A DNA stretch of 55,215 bases from an uncultured Lysobacteraceae bacterium (GTDB lineage: Bacteria; Pseudomonadota; Gammaproteobacteria; Xanthomonadales; Xanthomonadaceae). The notes beneath the pieces are model-generated. The model did not search any database, was not told where the DNA came from, and saw only the letters and a program-made list of their open reading frames with translations. How positions within the stretch are numbered: the stretch's first letter is position 1; the number at the start of each line of letters is the position of its first letter. Of the stretch, positions 16,223-24,641 are shown piece after piece. The stretch lies in the NCBI GenBank assembly GCA_946482565.1, contig CAMLSB010000002.1, positions 1 through 55,215 on the forward strand. Direction: 5' to 3'. Both the position numbers and the translations under genes were made by a program.

Positions 16223-16320
16223 CCCGCAGCGCATGACGAAAGGCACGGCCCCTTCCGGGCCATGCGCGGCTGCGCTCGCGCCAAGGACGCTAGGCGCACC
16301 CACACGTCGCAAGGAAGCGC

Positions 16321-17172
16321 ATGAAGAAGCTGCTACGCAACGACCACGGCCGGCTGCGCAACGGCTGGTGGATCCTGGTGTTCATCGCGGTGTTCCTGGC
16401 CAGCCAGCTCGCCTACCGCCCGATCTCGCACGCATTGAAAGCCGCGGGGGCCGGCGAAGTCCTGCTGTCGCCGCTCCCCGCGCTGTTCCTGCTGCTGGTG
16501 ACGTGGATCTGCCTGCGACTGCGCGGCGAGCCATTGTCTGCCGTCGGATTGCGGACGGATGCGCGCTGGTGGCGACAGGCCGGCGCCGGCGCCGCGATCG
16601 GCGGCGCGCTGATGCTGGCCGTCACCGGCCTGATCGCGCTCGCCGGCGGCGTGCGCTTCGAACTCGATCCCGCGCGCGGCCTCGCGGCGCTGGCGCACGG
16701 CGCCTGGTTCTTCCTCGGCGTGGCCTTGCTGGAGGAACTACTGTTCCGCGGCTTCGTCTTCCAGCGCATGGTCGATGGCCTCGGCACGCGGATCGCGATG
16801 GTGCTGATGGCCGTGCTGTTCGCGGTGGCCCACTGGGGCAACCCGGGCATGGAAGGCACGACGGAAGCGTGGGCGACGGTCGACACCGCGCTCGGGGCGC
16901 TGCTGCTCGGCTTCGCCTACCTGCGTACCGGCAGCCTCGCCCTGCCGATCGGCATCCATTTCGGCTGGAACTGGATGCAGGGCACGGTGCTCGGCTTCGA
17001 CGTCAGCGGCCTGGACCAGGCCGGCTGGCTGCTGCCGCACCTGCTCGACAAGCCGCAGTGGCTGACCGGCGGCGCGTTCGGTCCGGAGGCCAGTGTCTGC
17101 TCGGTGACGGTCGACGCGGTCGCCGTGCTGCTCGCCTGGCGCTGGAAGGGAACCCGGCCCCGTGCGGCATAG
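16321..17172 (+). CDS. CPBP-family intramembrane metalloprotease
   Basis: This 283-residue membrane protein has the CPBP motifs EELLFRGFVFQRM (about residue 139), FAVAHWGNPG, and HFGWNWMQG (about 217). After the last motif comes a tail, WLTGGAFGPEAS, which also occurs in the CPBP protein at 47434 and marks a subfamily. It is an Rce1-like membrane protease with unknown bacterial substrate. AAGGAAG before ATG 16321 supports the start. Confidence 0.88.
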   Translation: MKKLLRNDHGRLRNGWWILVFIAVFLASQLAYRPISHALKAAGAGEVLLSPLPALFLLLVTWICLRLRGEPLSAVGLRTDARWWRQAGAGAAIGGALMLAVTGLIALAGGVRFELDPARGLAALAHGAWFFLGVALLEELLFRGFVFQRMVDGLGTRIAMVLMAVLFAVAHWGNPGMEGTTEAWATVDTALGALLLGFAYLRTGSLALPIGIHFGWNWMQGTVLGFDVSGLDQAGWLLPHLLDKPQWLTGGAFGPEASVCSVTVDAVAVLLAWRWKGTRPRAA

Positions 17173-18765
17173 TCAGCGCGTGACGCGGCGGAACGTCCGG
17201 CCGCGCCAGTCGATGGCGTCGCCAGTCGGATTGCAGGCGAAGGCTTCCGGTGGCTCGAGCGTGCCGTCCGAAGCCGCGAACAGGCCGGGCTTCGCGGGTT
17301 CGAGCGCGAGATGCCGTGCGCCCGCCTGCGCGACGAGGCCCGTGCCCGCCATGCGCACGACGAGCGTGCCGAACAGCGGATCGGCGTAGGTCCCGGCGCA
17401 TTGGCGCAGGGCGCGCGCATCCGGCTTCCACGCCCAGTCGCCCCACGCCGCGTCCTTGCGCGCGTCGGCGATGGCCTGCGCCCGCTTGCGCGCCTTGCCC
17501 GCGACGCGCTCCGGCAATGCGGCCACGGCCGCATCGAGCCGCGCCTCCTCGCCGTCCTGTCCGGTCGCCAGGCCGATGAAGGCCTTCATGACTTCCAGTT
17601 CGAAGCCTTCCATCGCGCTGTCGCTGTTCACCGCCAGCGACAGTCCCGCATGCGCGGAAGGCACCAGCACCGTCACCGACACCGCGCCGACGTAGCTGCC
17701 GGGATGCATCAATGCATGCTGGCCCTTGTACGTGCAGGCATACCAACCCAGGCTGTAGCCGTCGCAATCGATCTCGCCGTCGGCGAGCTTCGCAGCGGCC
17801 ACGGGGCGTTGCGCGCGCGCGAAATCGCGAGGATCCAGCCCGGCACCGGCGCCGCCGATCCCGAGGTTGGCCTGCATCCAGGCCGCCATCGCATCCGCCG
17901 ACGCGAGCAATCCGCCGGCCGCGTGCATCAGCGCATCCGGCTTCGGTGCGCTTGCATGCCACGCGTCGCCGTCCCACTGATGGTTCCACGCGACGCGTCC
18001 GGACGCGACCTTCGACGGCCGCGAGACCACGCCCGCATCGAGGCGCAACGGGCGCAGCACTTCCGCGTCGAGCCAGTCGCGCCAGTTGCGCCCGGTGCGG
18101 GCCTCGAGGGCGGCGCCATAGACCAGGTCGCCGAGGTTCGCGTAGCGGAAGCCCGGCGCGCGCGTGGTGGCCTCGGAAGCGAGCCAGCGCGGATAGTCCG
18201 CGGCGGGCAAGTCGCGCACATAGGCAGTGACGAAGTTCAGCGTGTCGGTGGACAGGCCTTCCTGGTGCGACAGCAAATCCGACATGGTGATGCGTGCGGG
18301 ATCGGCGGGCGCCGGGAGGCGCAGCTGCGGCCAGACGTCGGCGAGCGTCGTGTCGAGGGGCAGCACGCCCTTGCGGTCGAGCACCGCGCCAAGCAGGCCC
18401 ATGAACGACTTGGTCTGCGAGGCGATGTAGAACAACGAGCTTCCGTCGACGGCGGCATCAGCTGCCGCGTCCGCATCGACGCGACGCGTGCCGTGCACGT
18501 CGATCCACGGCGCGGCATCACCCTGCACGATCACTGCCGAAACCGCCGGGAACGCGCCTGGCGTGCGCTGCGCGGCATCGAGCGCGCGTTCGATCGGCTG
18601 CGTGAGTCCAGGCGCCACGTCCCCCGCGGGAACGGGCGTGTCGGTCGCAGCGGCCAGGGCAGCCGGGGCCCAGGCCAGCAGCGCAAGCCATGCGGGAACA
18701 AGCCATCCGGGCGCGAGGGAACGAGGCAAGGGCATTGCGGGCATCCGGTTGGCGGTTGCCTGCAT
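17173..18765 (-). CDS. Secreted serine hydrolase, beta-lactamase fold
   Basis: This 530-residue protein has a long signal region ending near LAWAPAALAAA. Catalytic motifs are SQTK (about residue 115), YANLG, and a HPGSYVGAVS segment where the third motif is expected. The last ~100 residues form a small separate domain (CAGTYADPLFGTLVV), as in esterase and aminopeptidase relatives. Alternative starts exist at 18744 and 18735 and would not change the mature protein. The substrate is unknown. Confidence 0.85.
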   Translation of the reverse strand: MQATANRMPAMPLPRSLAPGWLVPAWLALLAWAPAALAAATDTPVPAGDVAPGLTQPIERALDAAQRTPGAFPAVSAVIVQGDAAPWIDVHGTRRVDADAAADAAVDGSSLFYIASQTKSFMGLLGAVLDRKGVLPLDTTLADVWPQLRLPAPADPARITMSDLLSHQEGLSTDTLNFVTAYVRDLPAADYPRWLASEATTRAPGFRYANLGDLVYGAALEARTGRNWRDWLDAEVLRPLRLDAGVVSRPSKVASGRVAWNHQWDGDAWHASAPKPDALMHAAGGLLASADAMAAWMQANLGIGGAGAGLDPRDFARAQRPVAAAKLADGEIDCDGYSLGWYACTYKGQHALMHPGSYVGAVSVTVLVPSAHAGLSLAVNSDSAMEGFELEVMKAFIGLATGQDGEEARLDAAVAALPERVAGKARKRAQAIADARKDAAWGDWAWKPDARALRQCAGTYADPLFGTLVVRMAGTGLVAQAGARHLALEPAKPGLFAASDGTLEPPEAFACNPTGDAIDWRGRTFRRVTR

Positions 18766-18824
18766 GGGAGACACCACGCGGGCCGCCGGTTGCAGCCCGC
18801 GCACTGCTTCATCCCGGGCCGGCC

Positions 18825-19283
18825 TCAGTGCTTGGCCGGCTTGTAGTTCCCGCCGAGGTTGCGCGATGCGATGTTGATGCGGTTCCAGCCGTTGATCGCC
18901 ACCACCAGCAAGGTGAGGTCCACCAGCGCCGCGTCGTCGAACAGCCGCGATGCGCGCTCGTACAGCGCGTCGGAGACGGCATCGTGCGAAGCCAGTTCGG
19001 TGAGCTCTTCGGCCCAGGCGAGCGCGACCTGCTCGCGTTCGGTGTACAGCTTCGTCTCGCGCCAGGCAGGCAGCAGGTACAGGCGCTGCTCGGTCTCGCC
19101 GGCGGCGCGCGCGTCCTTGCTGTGCATGTCGAGGCAGAACGCACAGCCGTTGATCTGCGAGGCGCGCATGAGCACGAGCTGCACGAGCGCCGGCTCCAGG
19201 CGGCCGGCGGCCTCGACCTGCTGGGTGAGCGCGATCAGCGGCTGCATGGCGGGATAGTGCTTGACGACGGAAAAGCGGTTCAT
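18825..19283 (-). CDS. Carboxymuconolactone decarboxylase-family (AhpD-like) protein
   Basis: This 152-residue all-helical protein has the redox motif CAFCLDMH (CxxC followed by His) of AhpD-type peroxidase partners, and the family ending INGWNRINIASR. GAAGGAACC precedes the ATG. It lies 44 bp after the ECF41-type sigma factor gene on the same strand. Genes of this family are the usual partners and targets of ECF41 sigma factors, so a role in peroxide or electrophile response is likely. Confidence 0.92.
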   Translation of the reverse strand: MNRFSVVKHYPAMQPLIALTQQVEAAGRLEPALVQLVLMRASQINGCAFCLDMHSKDARAAGETEQRLYLLPAWRETKLYTEREQVALAWAEELTELASHDAVSDALYERASRLFDDAALVDLTLLVVAINGWNRINIASRNLGGNYKPAKH

Positions 19284-19327
19284 GGGGACGGTTCCTTCGA
19301 TGGCCGGCGACCGGAATGGCCGCCGCT

Positions 19328-20230
19328 TCAGTGCAAGGACGCCGTAGGCGGCGGGTTCGTGACCGCCCGCAGCCGCGCGAGCTTGCCCGGATGGCGCAAG
19401 GTGTGGATCGCGGTGATCCGCTCGCCGTCGCATTCGATCCAGGTCGCACCGAACAGCGTGTCGCCCTGCAGCATGAACAGCGCCGGGGCGCCGTTGAGCG
19501 TCGCGAACTCGTAGCGCACGCCGACGCCCGCGTGCAGGTTGCGCCCGATCTGCCGGTACAGCCGCGCGAGCCTCTCGGCGCCCCGCAACGGACGCAGCGT
19601 CGCCCGTGCCACCCCGCCGCCGTCGCTGAGATGGATCGCGTCCTCGGCGAACAGCGCTTGCAGCGTATCGAGGCTGGGCTCGGCCATCGCCGCGACGAAG
19701 CGCTGCAGCAGGCGCCGCTGCGCGGCCTCGTCCACGTGGAAACGCGGCCGCCCTTCGCGCAGGCGCCGCTTCGCGCGATGCACGCGCTGGCGGCAGGCCT
19801 CCTCCTCGATGCCGAGGATGCCCGCGGCTTCGGCGTGGCTGTAATCGAAGACTTCGTGCAGCAGGAAGGCCGCGCGCTCCTCCGGCCCCAGCCGCTCCAG
19901 GAGGAGCAGGAACGACAGCGTCAGCGACTCGCTGCGCTCCAGCGCGGCATCGGGATGCTCGGCATCGGGCACCAGCGGCTCGGGCAGCCACGGGCCGGTG
20001 TAATGCGCGCGTTCGGCCTTCGCGCGGCGCAGGCGATCGAGCGCGATGCGCGTGGTGACGGTGACCAGCCATGCCTCGGGGTCGTCGAGCGCCGCCACTT
20101 CCTGGTCGTGCAGGCGCAGCCATGCATCGTGCAACACGTCCTCGGCGTCGGCCGGCGTGCCGAGCATGCGGTAGGCCAGCCCGAACAGGCGGCTGCGGTG
20201 GCGTTCGAACAGGTCGGTCCGGGGATCCAT
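19328..20230 (-). CDS. ECF41-type sigma-70 factor (SigJ-like) with SnoaL-like C-terminus
   Basis: This 300-residue sigma factor has region 2 (ERHRSRLFGLAYRMLGTPAD, EDVLHDAWLRLH) and region 4 (RLGPEERAAFLLHEVFDYSH, RQRVHRAKRRLRE), then a C-terminal SnoaL/NTF2-like domain. Two ECF41 hallmarks are present: WLPEPL between regions 2 and 4, and DGGG in the C-terminal domain. In this group the fused domain replaces an anti-sigma factor. Start 20230 has GGAGGA upstream; an in-frame ATG at 20275 would lie upstream of the predicted -10 element. Confidence 0.93.
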   Translation of the reverse strand: MDPRTDLFERHRSRLFGLAYRMLGTPADAEDVLHDAWLRLHDQEVAALDDPEAWLVTVTTRIALDRLRRAKAERAHYTGPWLPEPLVPDAEHPDAALERSESLTLSFLLLLERLGPEERAAFLLHEVFDYSHAEAAGILGIEEEACRQRVHRAKRRLREGRPRFHVDEAAQRRLLQRFVAAMAEPSLDTLQALFAEDAIHLSDGGGVARATLRPLRGAERLARLYRQIGRNLHAGVGVRYEFATLNGAPALFMLQGDTLFGATWIECDGERITAIHTLRHPGKLARLRAVTNPPPTASLH

Positions 20231-20258
20231 GCCAGTCCTCCGTCGGGATCGAAGCCAG

Positions 20259-20285
20259 GACGCATCGGCGGGCACGAACGTGACC
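20259..20285 (-). promoter_or_regulatory. Predicted ECF41-type promoter, autoregulatory
   Basis: On the minus strand GGTCACG (20285-20279) and CGTC (20262-20259) are separated by exactly 16 bp, close to the TGTCACA-N16-CGTC pattern recalled for ECF41 promoters. It lies 29 bp before the sigma factor start. No similar site was found directly before the decarboxylase gene, so both are probably transcribed from here. Confidence 0.55.
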
Positions 20286-20379
20286 GCGCCGGCTCGCGGC
20301 TCAGCCGGCGGTCAGGTCCGCGCGGCACCGTCCGGGTAAATTTTCCCGTCCCCCGATGATAACCAGCTCAGGAAGCTCC

Positions 20380-21147
20380 ATGCCCCGAACGACGATGCTC
20401 CGCCTGCTCCCGCCGCTGCTGCTCGCCGCGGCGGCAATGCCGTCCGCGGCGATGGCCCAGTCGCACGCCAGCCTGGCACCGCAGGACGGCAGCAAGGCGG
20501 ATGGCCATTGGACCGGCCGCGGCGAACTCGGCCTGGCGCTGTCCCGGGGCAACACCGACAGCGAAAGCTTCATCGGCAAGTTCGACGTGGCCTACGGCAA
20601 TGCGCTGCGCAAATACGCCTTCGGCGCCTCCGGCCAGTACGCCACGACCGACGGCGAGGAAAGCGCGCACCGCTACGAACTGCACGGCAGCACCGGCTTC
20701 CGCCTGGGGCCGCGCAGCTATGTCTACGCGTCGCTGCGCAACGAACGCGACGCTTTCGCCACCTACGAGTACCAATGGACCGCCGCGTCGGGTTTCGGGT
20801 ACGACGCCATCCGCGGCGAGCGGCAGCGCCTGTTCTTCGAACTCGGGCCCGGCTATCGCTTCGCCAAGGACCAGGACGTGCGCGTCCACCACAACCAGGC
20901 GATCGCGCGTGGCCTGGCCGACTGGAACTTCAAGCTCACGGACACCGCCTCGCTGGTCGACAACGTGCTGGTGGAATCCGGCAGCGACAACACCTTCGCC
21001 CGCAACCTCTTCGGCGTCCAGGTCGCGGTCAGCAAGGGCCTGCAGATGAAGGTCGGCCTGGAGACGCGTTACAACAGCCATGTCGGTGCCGGCATCAGCA
21101 ACACCGACAACCTGACCACGGTGAACCTGGTCTACGACTTCAAGTAG
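20380..21147 (+). CDS. DUF481 outer-membrane beta-barrel protein (YdiY-like)
   Basis: This 255-residue protein has a signal peptide (LLLAAAAMPSAAMAQ). The mature part alternates polar and hydrophobic residues as in outer-membrane barrels and shows DUF481 features: ELGLALSRGNTDSESF, ASLRNERDAFATYEYQW, and the final NLTTVNLVYDFK ending in an aromatic strand. The start at 20380 has AGGAAG upstream. The function of DUF481 barrels is not established; some are salt- or acid-induced. Confidence 0.9.
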   Translation: MPRTTMLRLLPPLLLAAAAMPSAAMAQSHASLAPQDGSKADGHWTGRGELGLALSRGNTDSESFIGKFDVAYGNALRKYAFGASGQYATTDGEESAHRYELHGSTGFRLGPRSYVYASLRNERDAFATYEYQWTAASGFGYDAIRGERQRLFFELGPGYRFAKDQDVRVHHNQAIARGLADWNFKLTDTASLVDNVLVESGSDNTFARNLFGVQVAVSKGLQMKVGLETRYNSHVGAGISNTDNLTTVNLVYDFK

Positions 21148-21162
21148 AACGAGCCGCCACGC

Positions 21163-22731
21163 TCACGCGCGGCGCAGCAACTGCCCCGCGCTGCCCGTGC
21201 GTTCCCCGCCCTCGAACGCCGGCTGGCCGTTCACCACGACCAGGTCGAAGCCTTCGGCCTGCAGCGTCGGATGCACGTAATCGGCGCGCGCATGCACCTT
21301 CGCCGGGTCGAACAGCACCAGGTCGGCCTTCGCGCCCTCGCGGAGCGTGCCGCGATCGGGCAGGCGCAGGATCGAGGCCGGGAACGACGTCGCCTTGCGC
21401 ACCGCTTCCTCGATCGACAGGCGCGACGTGCGCACCGCGAATTCCTCGATGAACTTCGCGTAGGTGCCGGCCGAGCGCGGATGGCTGCCGCCCGGTGAGC
21501 CGTCGGTACACAGACCCACCATCGGATCCAGCAGCAGCCGGTCCTGCAAGGTCTTGTCCATCACGAAATGCGCAGCTTCGCCGCCGGCCGGGCCGATGTC
21601 GATGAGTGCGTCGGGGAACGGCTTGCCCTGCTCCGCCGCGACCTGCGCCAGAGTCTTGCCGGCATGCGGGCCGGTGCCGAACAGCAGCGCGCCCGGGCCG
21701 TTGCGCTTCTCCATGCGCTGCTGCAGGTATGCGCGCAATTCGTCGCGGCGCGTGGCCACCACCTTCGCGTAATCGGTGGGTGGCAGCGCCCATTCCGGGA
21801 ACACGATGCCGACACCGGTGTAGCTGGCCTCGTAGGGATAGCAATCGGCGGTCGGCGACGTGCCGCTGCCGCGCAACGCGCGCAGGAACGCGAGCAGCTC
21901 GTCCGCCGCCTGCTCGCCCTTCCCGTAGACCATCTTGATGTGCGAGACATGCGCGCGCGCCGGGCCGGCGGCGGCGATCAGCTCGCGGATCGAGGCGCGC
22001 ACGTCGTCGGCATCCTCGGAACGCATGTGGCTCATCTCGACGCCGTCGTGGCGGGCGAGCACCGGGCCGAGGCTGGCGAGTTCGCGCATCTCCGCGTAAC
22101 GGCCCGGCACGTATTCCAGGCCCGTCGACATGCCGAAGGCGCCCGCCCGCAGGTCGCGCTCGAGGATCGCCTGCATGCGCTCGAGCTGCGCGTCCGAAGG
22201 CTTCCGCGTGCCGTCGTCGATGCCGGCGCGACGGCGCAGCGAGCCATGGCCCGACAGCGTGGCGACGTTGACGTCCGGCGTCGCGTGCGCGACGGCATCC
22301 ATCCACGCCGGCAGGCTGTCCGCCTCGCGACGTACCCTCGGCAACGAGGGACTGCCGCCGTCCTGTCCGAGCACGATGGTGGTGACGCCCATCGCGAGGT
22401 ACTGCGTGTACGCCTCTTCCAGCGGGTCGCCGTGCGTGTGCAGGTCGATGAACCCGGGCGCCAGCACGCGGCCGCCGCCAGCGACCACGCGCAGCCCGCG
22501 CGCGTCGGCGCCGGATACCGCGCCGATGCGCGCGATGCGATCGCCGCGCACCAGCACGTCGGTGGAACGCGCAGGCGCTCCCGTGCCGTCGACGAGGCGC
22601 ACATCGCGCAGCAGCCAGCCGGAAACCCCCGACGGTGCCGGCCGGGCCTGCAGCACCGGCGGCGCCAGCGCGCTGGCCGTACCCGCCGCCATGACGCCCA
22701 GGAATTCGCGCCTCGACCACCCTGCGTGCAT
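21163..22731 (-). CDS. Tat-exported N-acyl-D-amino-acid deacylase-like amidohydrolase
   Basis: This 522-residue protein starts with a twin-arginine signal (SRREFLG) and a hydrophobic stretch. The amidohydrolase domain has the first metal motif APGFIDLHTHGD (about 92-103), then GHGSLRR, HMRSE, HVSHIK and the late TDGSP. This arrangement matches D-aminoacylases and dihydroorotase-like enzymes, which use one or two zinc ions. The Tat signal implies export of a folded metalloenzyme. The exact substrate, perhaps N-acyl-D-amino acids or small peptides, is unproven. Confidence 0.88.
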   Translation of the reverse strand: MHAGWSRREFLGVMAAGTASALAPPVLQARPAPSGVSGWLLRDVRLVDGTGAPARSTDVLVRGDRIARIGAVSGADARGLRVVAGGGRVLAPGFIDLHTHGDPLEEAYTQYLAMGVTTIVLGQDGGSPSLPRVRREADSLPAWMDAVAHATPDVNVATLSGHGSLRRRAGIDDGTRKPSDAQLERMQAILERDLRAGAFGMSTGLEYVPGRYAEMRELASLGPVLARHDGVEMSHMRSEDADDVRASIRELIAAAGPARAHVSHIKMVYGKGEQAADELLAFLRALRGSGTSPTADCYPYEASYTGVGIVFPEWALPPTDYAKVVATRRDELRAYLQQRMEKRNGPGALLFGTGPHAGKTLAQVAAEQGKPFPDALIDIGPAGGEAAHFVMDKTLQDRLLLDPMVGLCTDGSPGGSHPRSAGTYAKFIEEFAVRTSRLSIEEAVRKATSFPASILRLPDRGTLREGAKADLVLFDPAKVHARADYVHPTLQAEGFDLVVVNGQPAFEGGERTGSAGQLLRRA

Positions 22732-22827
22732 CGTCGTTCCCCATTGACCCGCCGAGCCTGCAGCCTATCGCAACTTCCCGGCCGGCCGCAGGCACCCACG
22801 GGACATGTCCCCGCACCAGGAACCCTC

Positions 22828-23316
22828 ATGAACACCGCGTCCCTGCTCTTCGCCAGCGCCTGCGCGCTCGTCCTGGCCGCCCCGGCGACCGCTGCGCCCC
22901 CGTCCGGGGACAAGCCCGCCGCCGTGGTTTCCGGCTGCGCCACGCAGGTCGAAGCCAACGACATGATGCAGTTCGACGTCGGCTCGATCGCCATTCCGGC
23001 CTCGTGCACGACGTTCAGGATCACCCTGAAGCATGTCGGGAAGTTGCCGGTGACGGTGATGGGACACGACCTCGTCATCGCGCGTGCCGCGGACATGCAG
23101 GCCATCGCCACCGACGGCATCGCCGCGGGCGCGGCCGGCAACTACCTCAAGCCGGGCGACACGCGCGTCATCGCGCACACGAAGGTTGTCGGCGGCGGCC
23201 AGTCCGATTCCATCAGCTTCCCGGTGGACAAGCTGAAAAACGGCGGTCCCTACGAATTCTTCTGTTCGTTCCCGGGCCACTCGGCGGTGATGAAGGGCAC
23301 CATCTCCGTCGGTTGA
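22828..23316 (+). CDS. azu: Azurin (soluble periplasmic blue copper protein)
   Basis: This 162-residue protein has a Sec signal peptide ending near TATAA. Type-1 copper ligands are visible: His80 (VMGHDLVI), Cys146 (FFCSFPGH), His151 and the axial Met155 (AVMKG). Cys37 and Cys60 match the azurin disulfide. Azurins carry single electrons in the periplasm, for example to nitrite reductase or cytochrome oxidases. AGGAA precedes the start. It is a paralogue of the lipoprotein azurin at 23759. Confidence 0.95.
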   Translation: MNTASLLFASACALVLAAPATAAPPSGDKPAAVVSGCATQVEANDMMQFDVGSIAIPASCTTFRITLKHVGKLPVTVMGHDLVIARAADMQAIATDGIAAGAAGNYLKPGDTRVIAHTKVVGGGQSDSISFPVDKLKNGGPYEFFCSFPGHSAVMKGTISVG

Positions 23317-23345
23317 CGTGGCGCGGGGCCGCCTGGTGCTCGAAA

Positions 23346-23585
23346 TCAGCCGCAGTGGCCGCAGCAGGTGCTGCCGCCGCTGATGTGCACTTCCTGCAGC
23401 AACGGCCGGGCCGTCCAGCCGATCGCCTCGAGCACGTTCATGACCTGCACCGTCGTCGCCGAGGTGAGCACCTCGAGGCGGCCGCGCGCGGCGTCCAGAG
23501 CGATGCGCGCGTCCGGGTCGACCGGACGCATGGCGGCGGCGAGCAGGGCGGGATCGGGATTGCCGCTGGTGAGTTCGAATTGCAT
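23346..23585 (-). CDS. Small protein with C-terminal CCGHCG motif, HMA-like
   Basis: The product has 79 residues, with strand-helix-strand-strand-helix character (MQFELT, LLAAAMRP, ARIALDAARGRLEVLTS, VQVMNVLEAIGWTA) suggesting a ferredoxin-like heavy-metal-associated fold. It lacks the usual N-terminal CxxC and instead ends GGSTCCGHCG, a likely metal-binding tail. It lies between two azurin genes on the opposite strand, so a copper-related role is possible. No characterised family is recognised. Confidence 0.65.
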   Translation of the reverse strand: MQFELTSGNPDPALLAAAMRPVDPDARIALDAARGRLEVLTSATTVQVMNVLEAIGWTARPLLQEVHISGGSTCCGHCG

Positions 23586-23654
23586 GGGGATGTCCTGATG
23601 GGGGCGCCGGCGCGCGCCGGCGGGCCATGATGCGAGCGACGAACCCGCGCGTTC

Positions 23655-23668
23655 TTGACCTGCGTCAA
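23655..23668. promoter_or_regulatory. FNR/Anr-type box upstream of lipo-azurin
   Basis: TTGACCTGCGTCAA is a perfect TTGAC-N4-GTCAA dyad, the FNR/Anr/Dnr recognition pattern. Its centre lies about 98 bp before the ATG of the azurin lipoprotein gene. AATAAT at 23720-23725 could be its -10. It is one of three such boxes in the window. Confidence 0.65.
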
Positions 23669-23758
23669 GCGCCGGCGCGAACCCCGCAGGCATTCACTGC
23701 AGCCTTCCCCGGACTGGCGAATAATGGCGGGCGCTCTTCCCCACCTGAGGATCCCGTC

Positions 23759-24352
23759 ATGAAAACCACGCTTTCCCTGCTCACCATCGCCTGCGCGCTG
23801 GCCCTGTCCGCCTGCGGCAACAAGCCGGCCGCCGACGCCGACGCGGCCGCCAACCCCGCGCCCGCCGCGACCGAAACCGCGCCCGCCGCCACCCCCGCGC
23901 CCGTCGAGACCGCGCCCGCGCCTGCCGCGACGCCCGCCGCCAGCGACAAGCCGGCTGCCGTCGTGGCCGACTGCGCCACCGAGGTCGAGGGCAACGACGC
24001 GATGCAGTTCAACGTCGGCTCGATCGCCATTCCCGCGTCGTGCACCAACTTCAAGATCACGCTCAAGCACTCCGGCACGATGCCGGTGGGCGCGATGGGC
24101 CACAACGTCGTGATCGCCGCGACCGCCGACATGCAGGGCATCGAAGCCGACGGCATCGCCGCGGGCGCAGCGAACAACTACGTCAAGCCGGGCGATACCC
24201 GCGTCATCGCGCACACGAAGCTCGTGGGCGGCGGCGAATCCGATTCCATCAGCTTCCCGGTGGACAAGCTCAAGACCGGTGGCCCGTACGAGTTCTTCTG
24301 CTCCTTCCCGGGCCATGCGACGGTCATGAAGGGCACGATCACCGTCGGCTGA
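23759..24352 (+). CDS. azu: Lipid-anchored azurin with Ala/Pro-rich tether
   Basis: This 197-residue protein starts with a lipoprotein signal, ALALSAC, with Cys19 as the lipid site. Residues about 20-62 form a flexible Ala/Pro/Thr tether. The azurin domain then has His115 (AMGHNVVI), Cys181 (FFCSFPGH), His186 and Met190. This layout resembles the outer-membrane azurin Laz of Neisseria. It differs from the soluble azurin at 22828 mainly in the anchor and tether, so the pair looks like a duplication with change of location. The FNR-type box upstream suggests oxygen-dependent control. Confidence 0.93.
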   Translation: MKTTLSLLTIACALALSACGNKPAADADAAANPAPAATETAPAATPAPVETAPAPAATPAASDKPAAVVADCATEVEGNDAMQFNVGSIAIPASCTNFKITLKHSGTMPVGAMGHNVVIAATADMQGIEADGIAAGAANNYVKPGDTRVIAHTKLVGGGESDSISFPVDKLKTGGPYEFFCSFPGHATVMKGTITVG

Positions 24353-24362
24353 TCGCATCGCC

Positions 24363-24641
24363 GTGGCGGGCGCGATCCCGATCCAGCTCAGCTCCGCGCG
24401 CGCCGTCGAGATCGACGGCGCGCTCGTGGCGCGCGGGCTCGGCCTGGCGATCGACGCATTCCGCAAGCTGATGGAAGATCGCCAGGTGACCGTGCTCTGC
24501 GAGCGCGGCACCGGCGAGGATGCCGGGTTCTATCGCGCCAGCTTCTACTACGCGGGCAAGCGCGTGCGGCTCGTGGTGGATGCCGACGGCGTGCCGTGCG
24601 GACCGCCGGAAGAAACCGCAACCCGCGCACCCGCCTGCTAG
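24363..24641 (+). CDS. DUF6522-like small protein
   Basis: This 92-residue protein starts at GTG 24363, only 10 bp after the lipo-azurin stop, so the two are probably one transcript. The sequence VEIDGALVARGLGLAIDAFR, then KLMEDRQVTVLCERGTGED, then YRASFYYAGKRVRLVVD matches a small conserved family that I recall as DUF6522; that name is from memory. The function is unknown. Association with azurin suggests a link to redox metabolism. Confidence 0.68.
   Translation: MAGAIPIQLSSARAVEIDGALVARGLGLAIDAFRKLMEDRQVTVLCERGTGEDAGFYRASFYYAGKRVRLVVDADGVPCGPPEETATRAPAC

Noticed and set aside
16240..16270. Short GGCCC/GGGCC hairpin between the serine hydrolase and CPBP genes
   Set aside because: The stem is short and no T-run follows on either strand, so it is not called as a terminator.
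13241..16312. A 1023-codon open frame on the minus strand
   Set aside because: It lies antisense to the ABC transporter and serine hydrolase genes, is Arg/His/Ala-rich without domains, and results from GC-rich third positions of the real genes.
15005..18765. Calling the two beta-lactamase-fold proteins true beta-lactamases
   Set aside because: The third active-site motif is not KTG and the wider family contains mostly esterases and peptidases; only the fold and SxxK/YxN motifs are supported.
20287..20312. GCCGGCT/AGCCGGC hairpin upstream of the DUF481 gene
   Set aside because: It lacks a T-run and is within the range expected by chance for this GC content.
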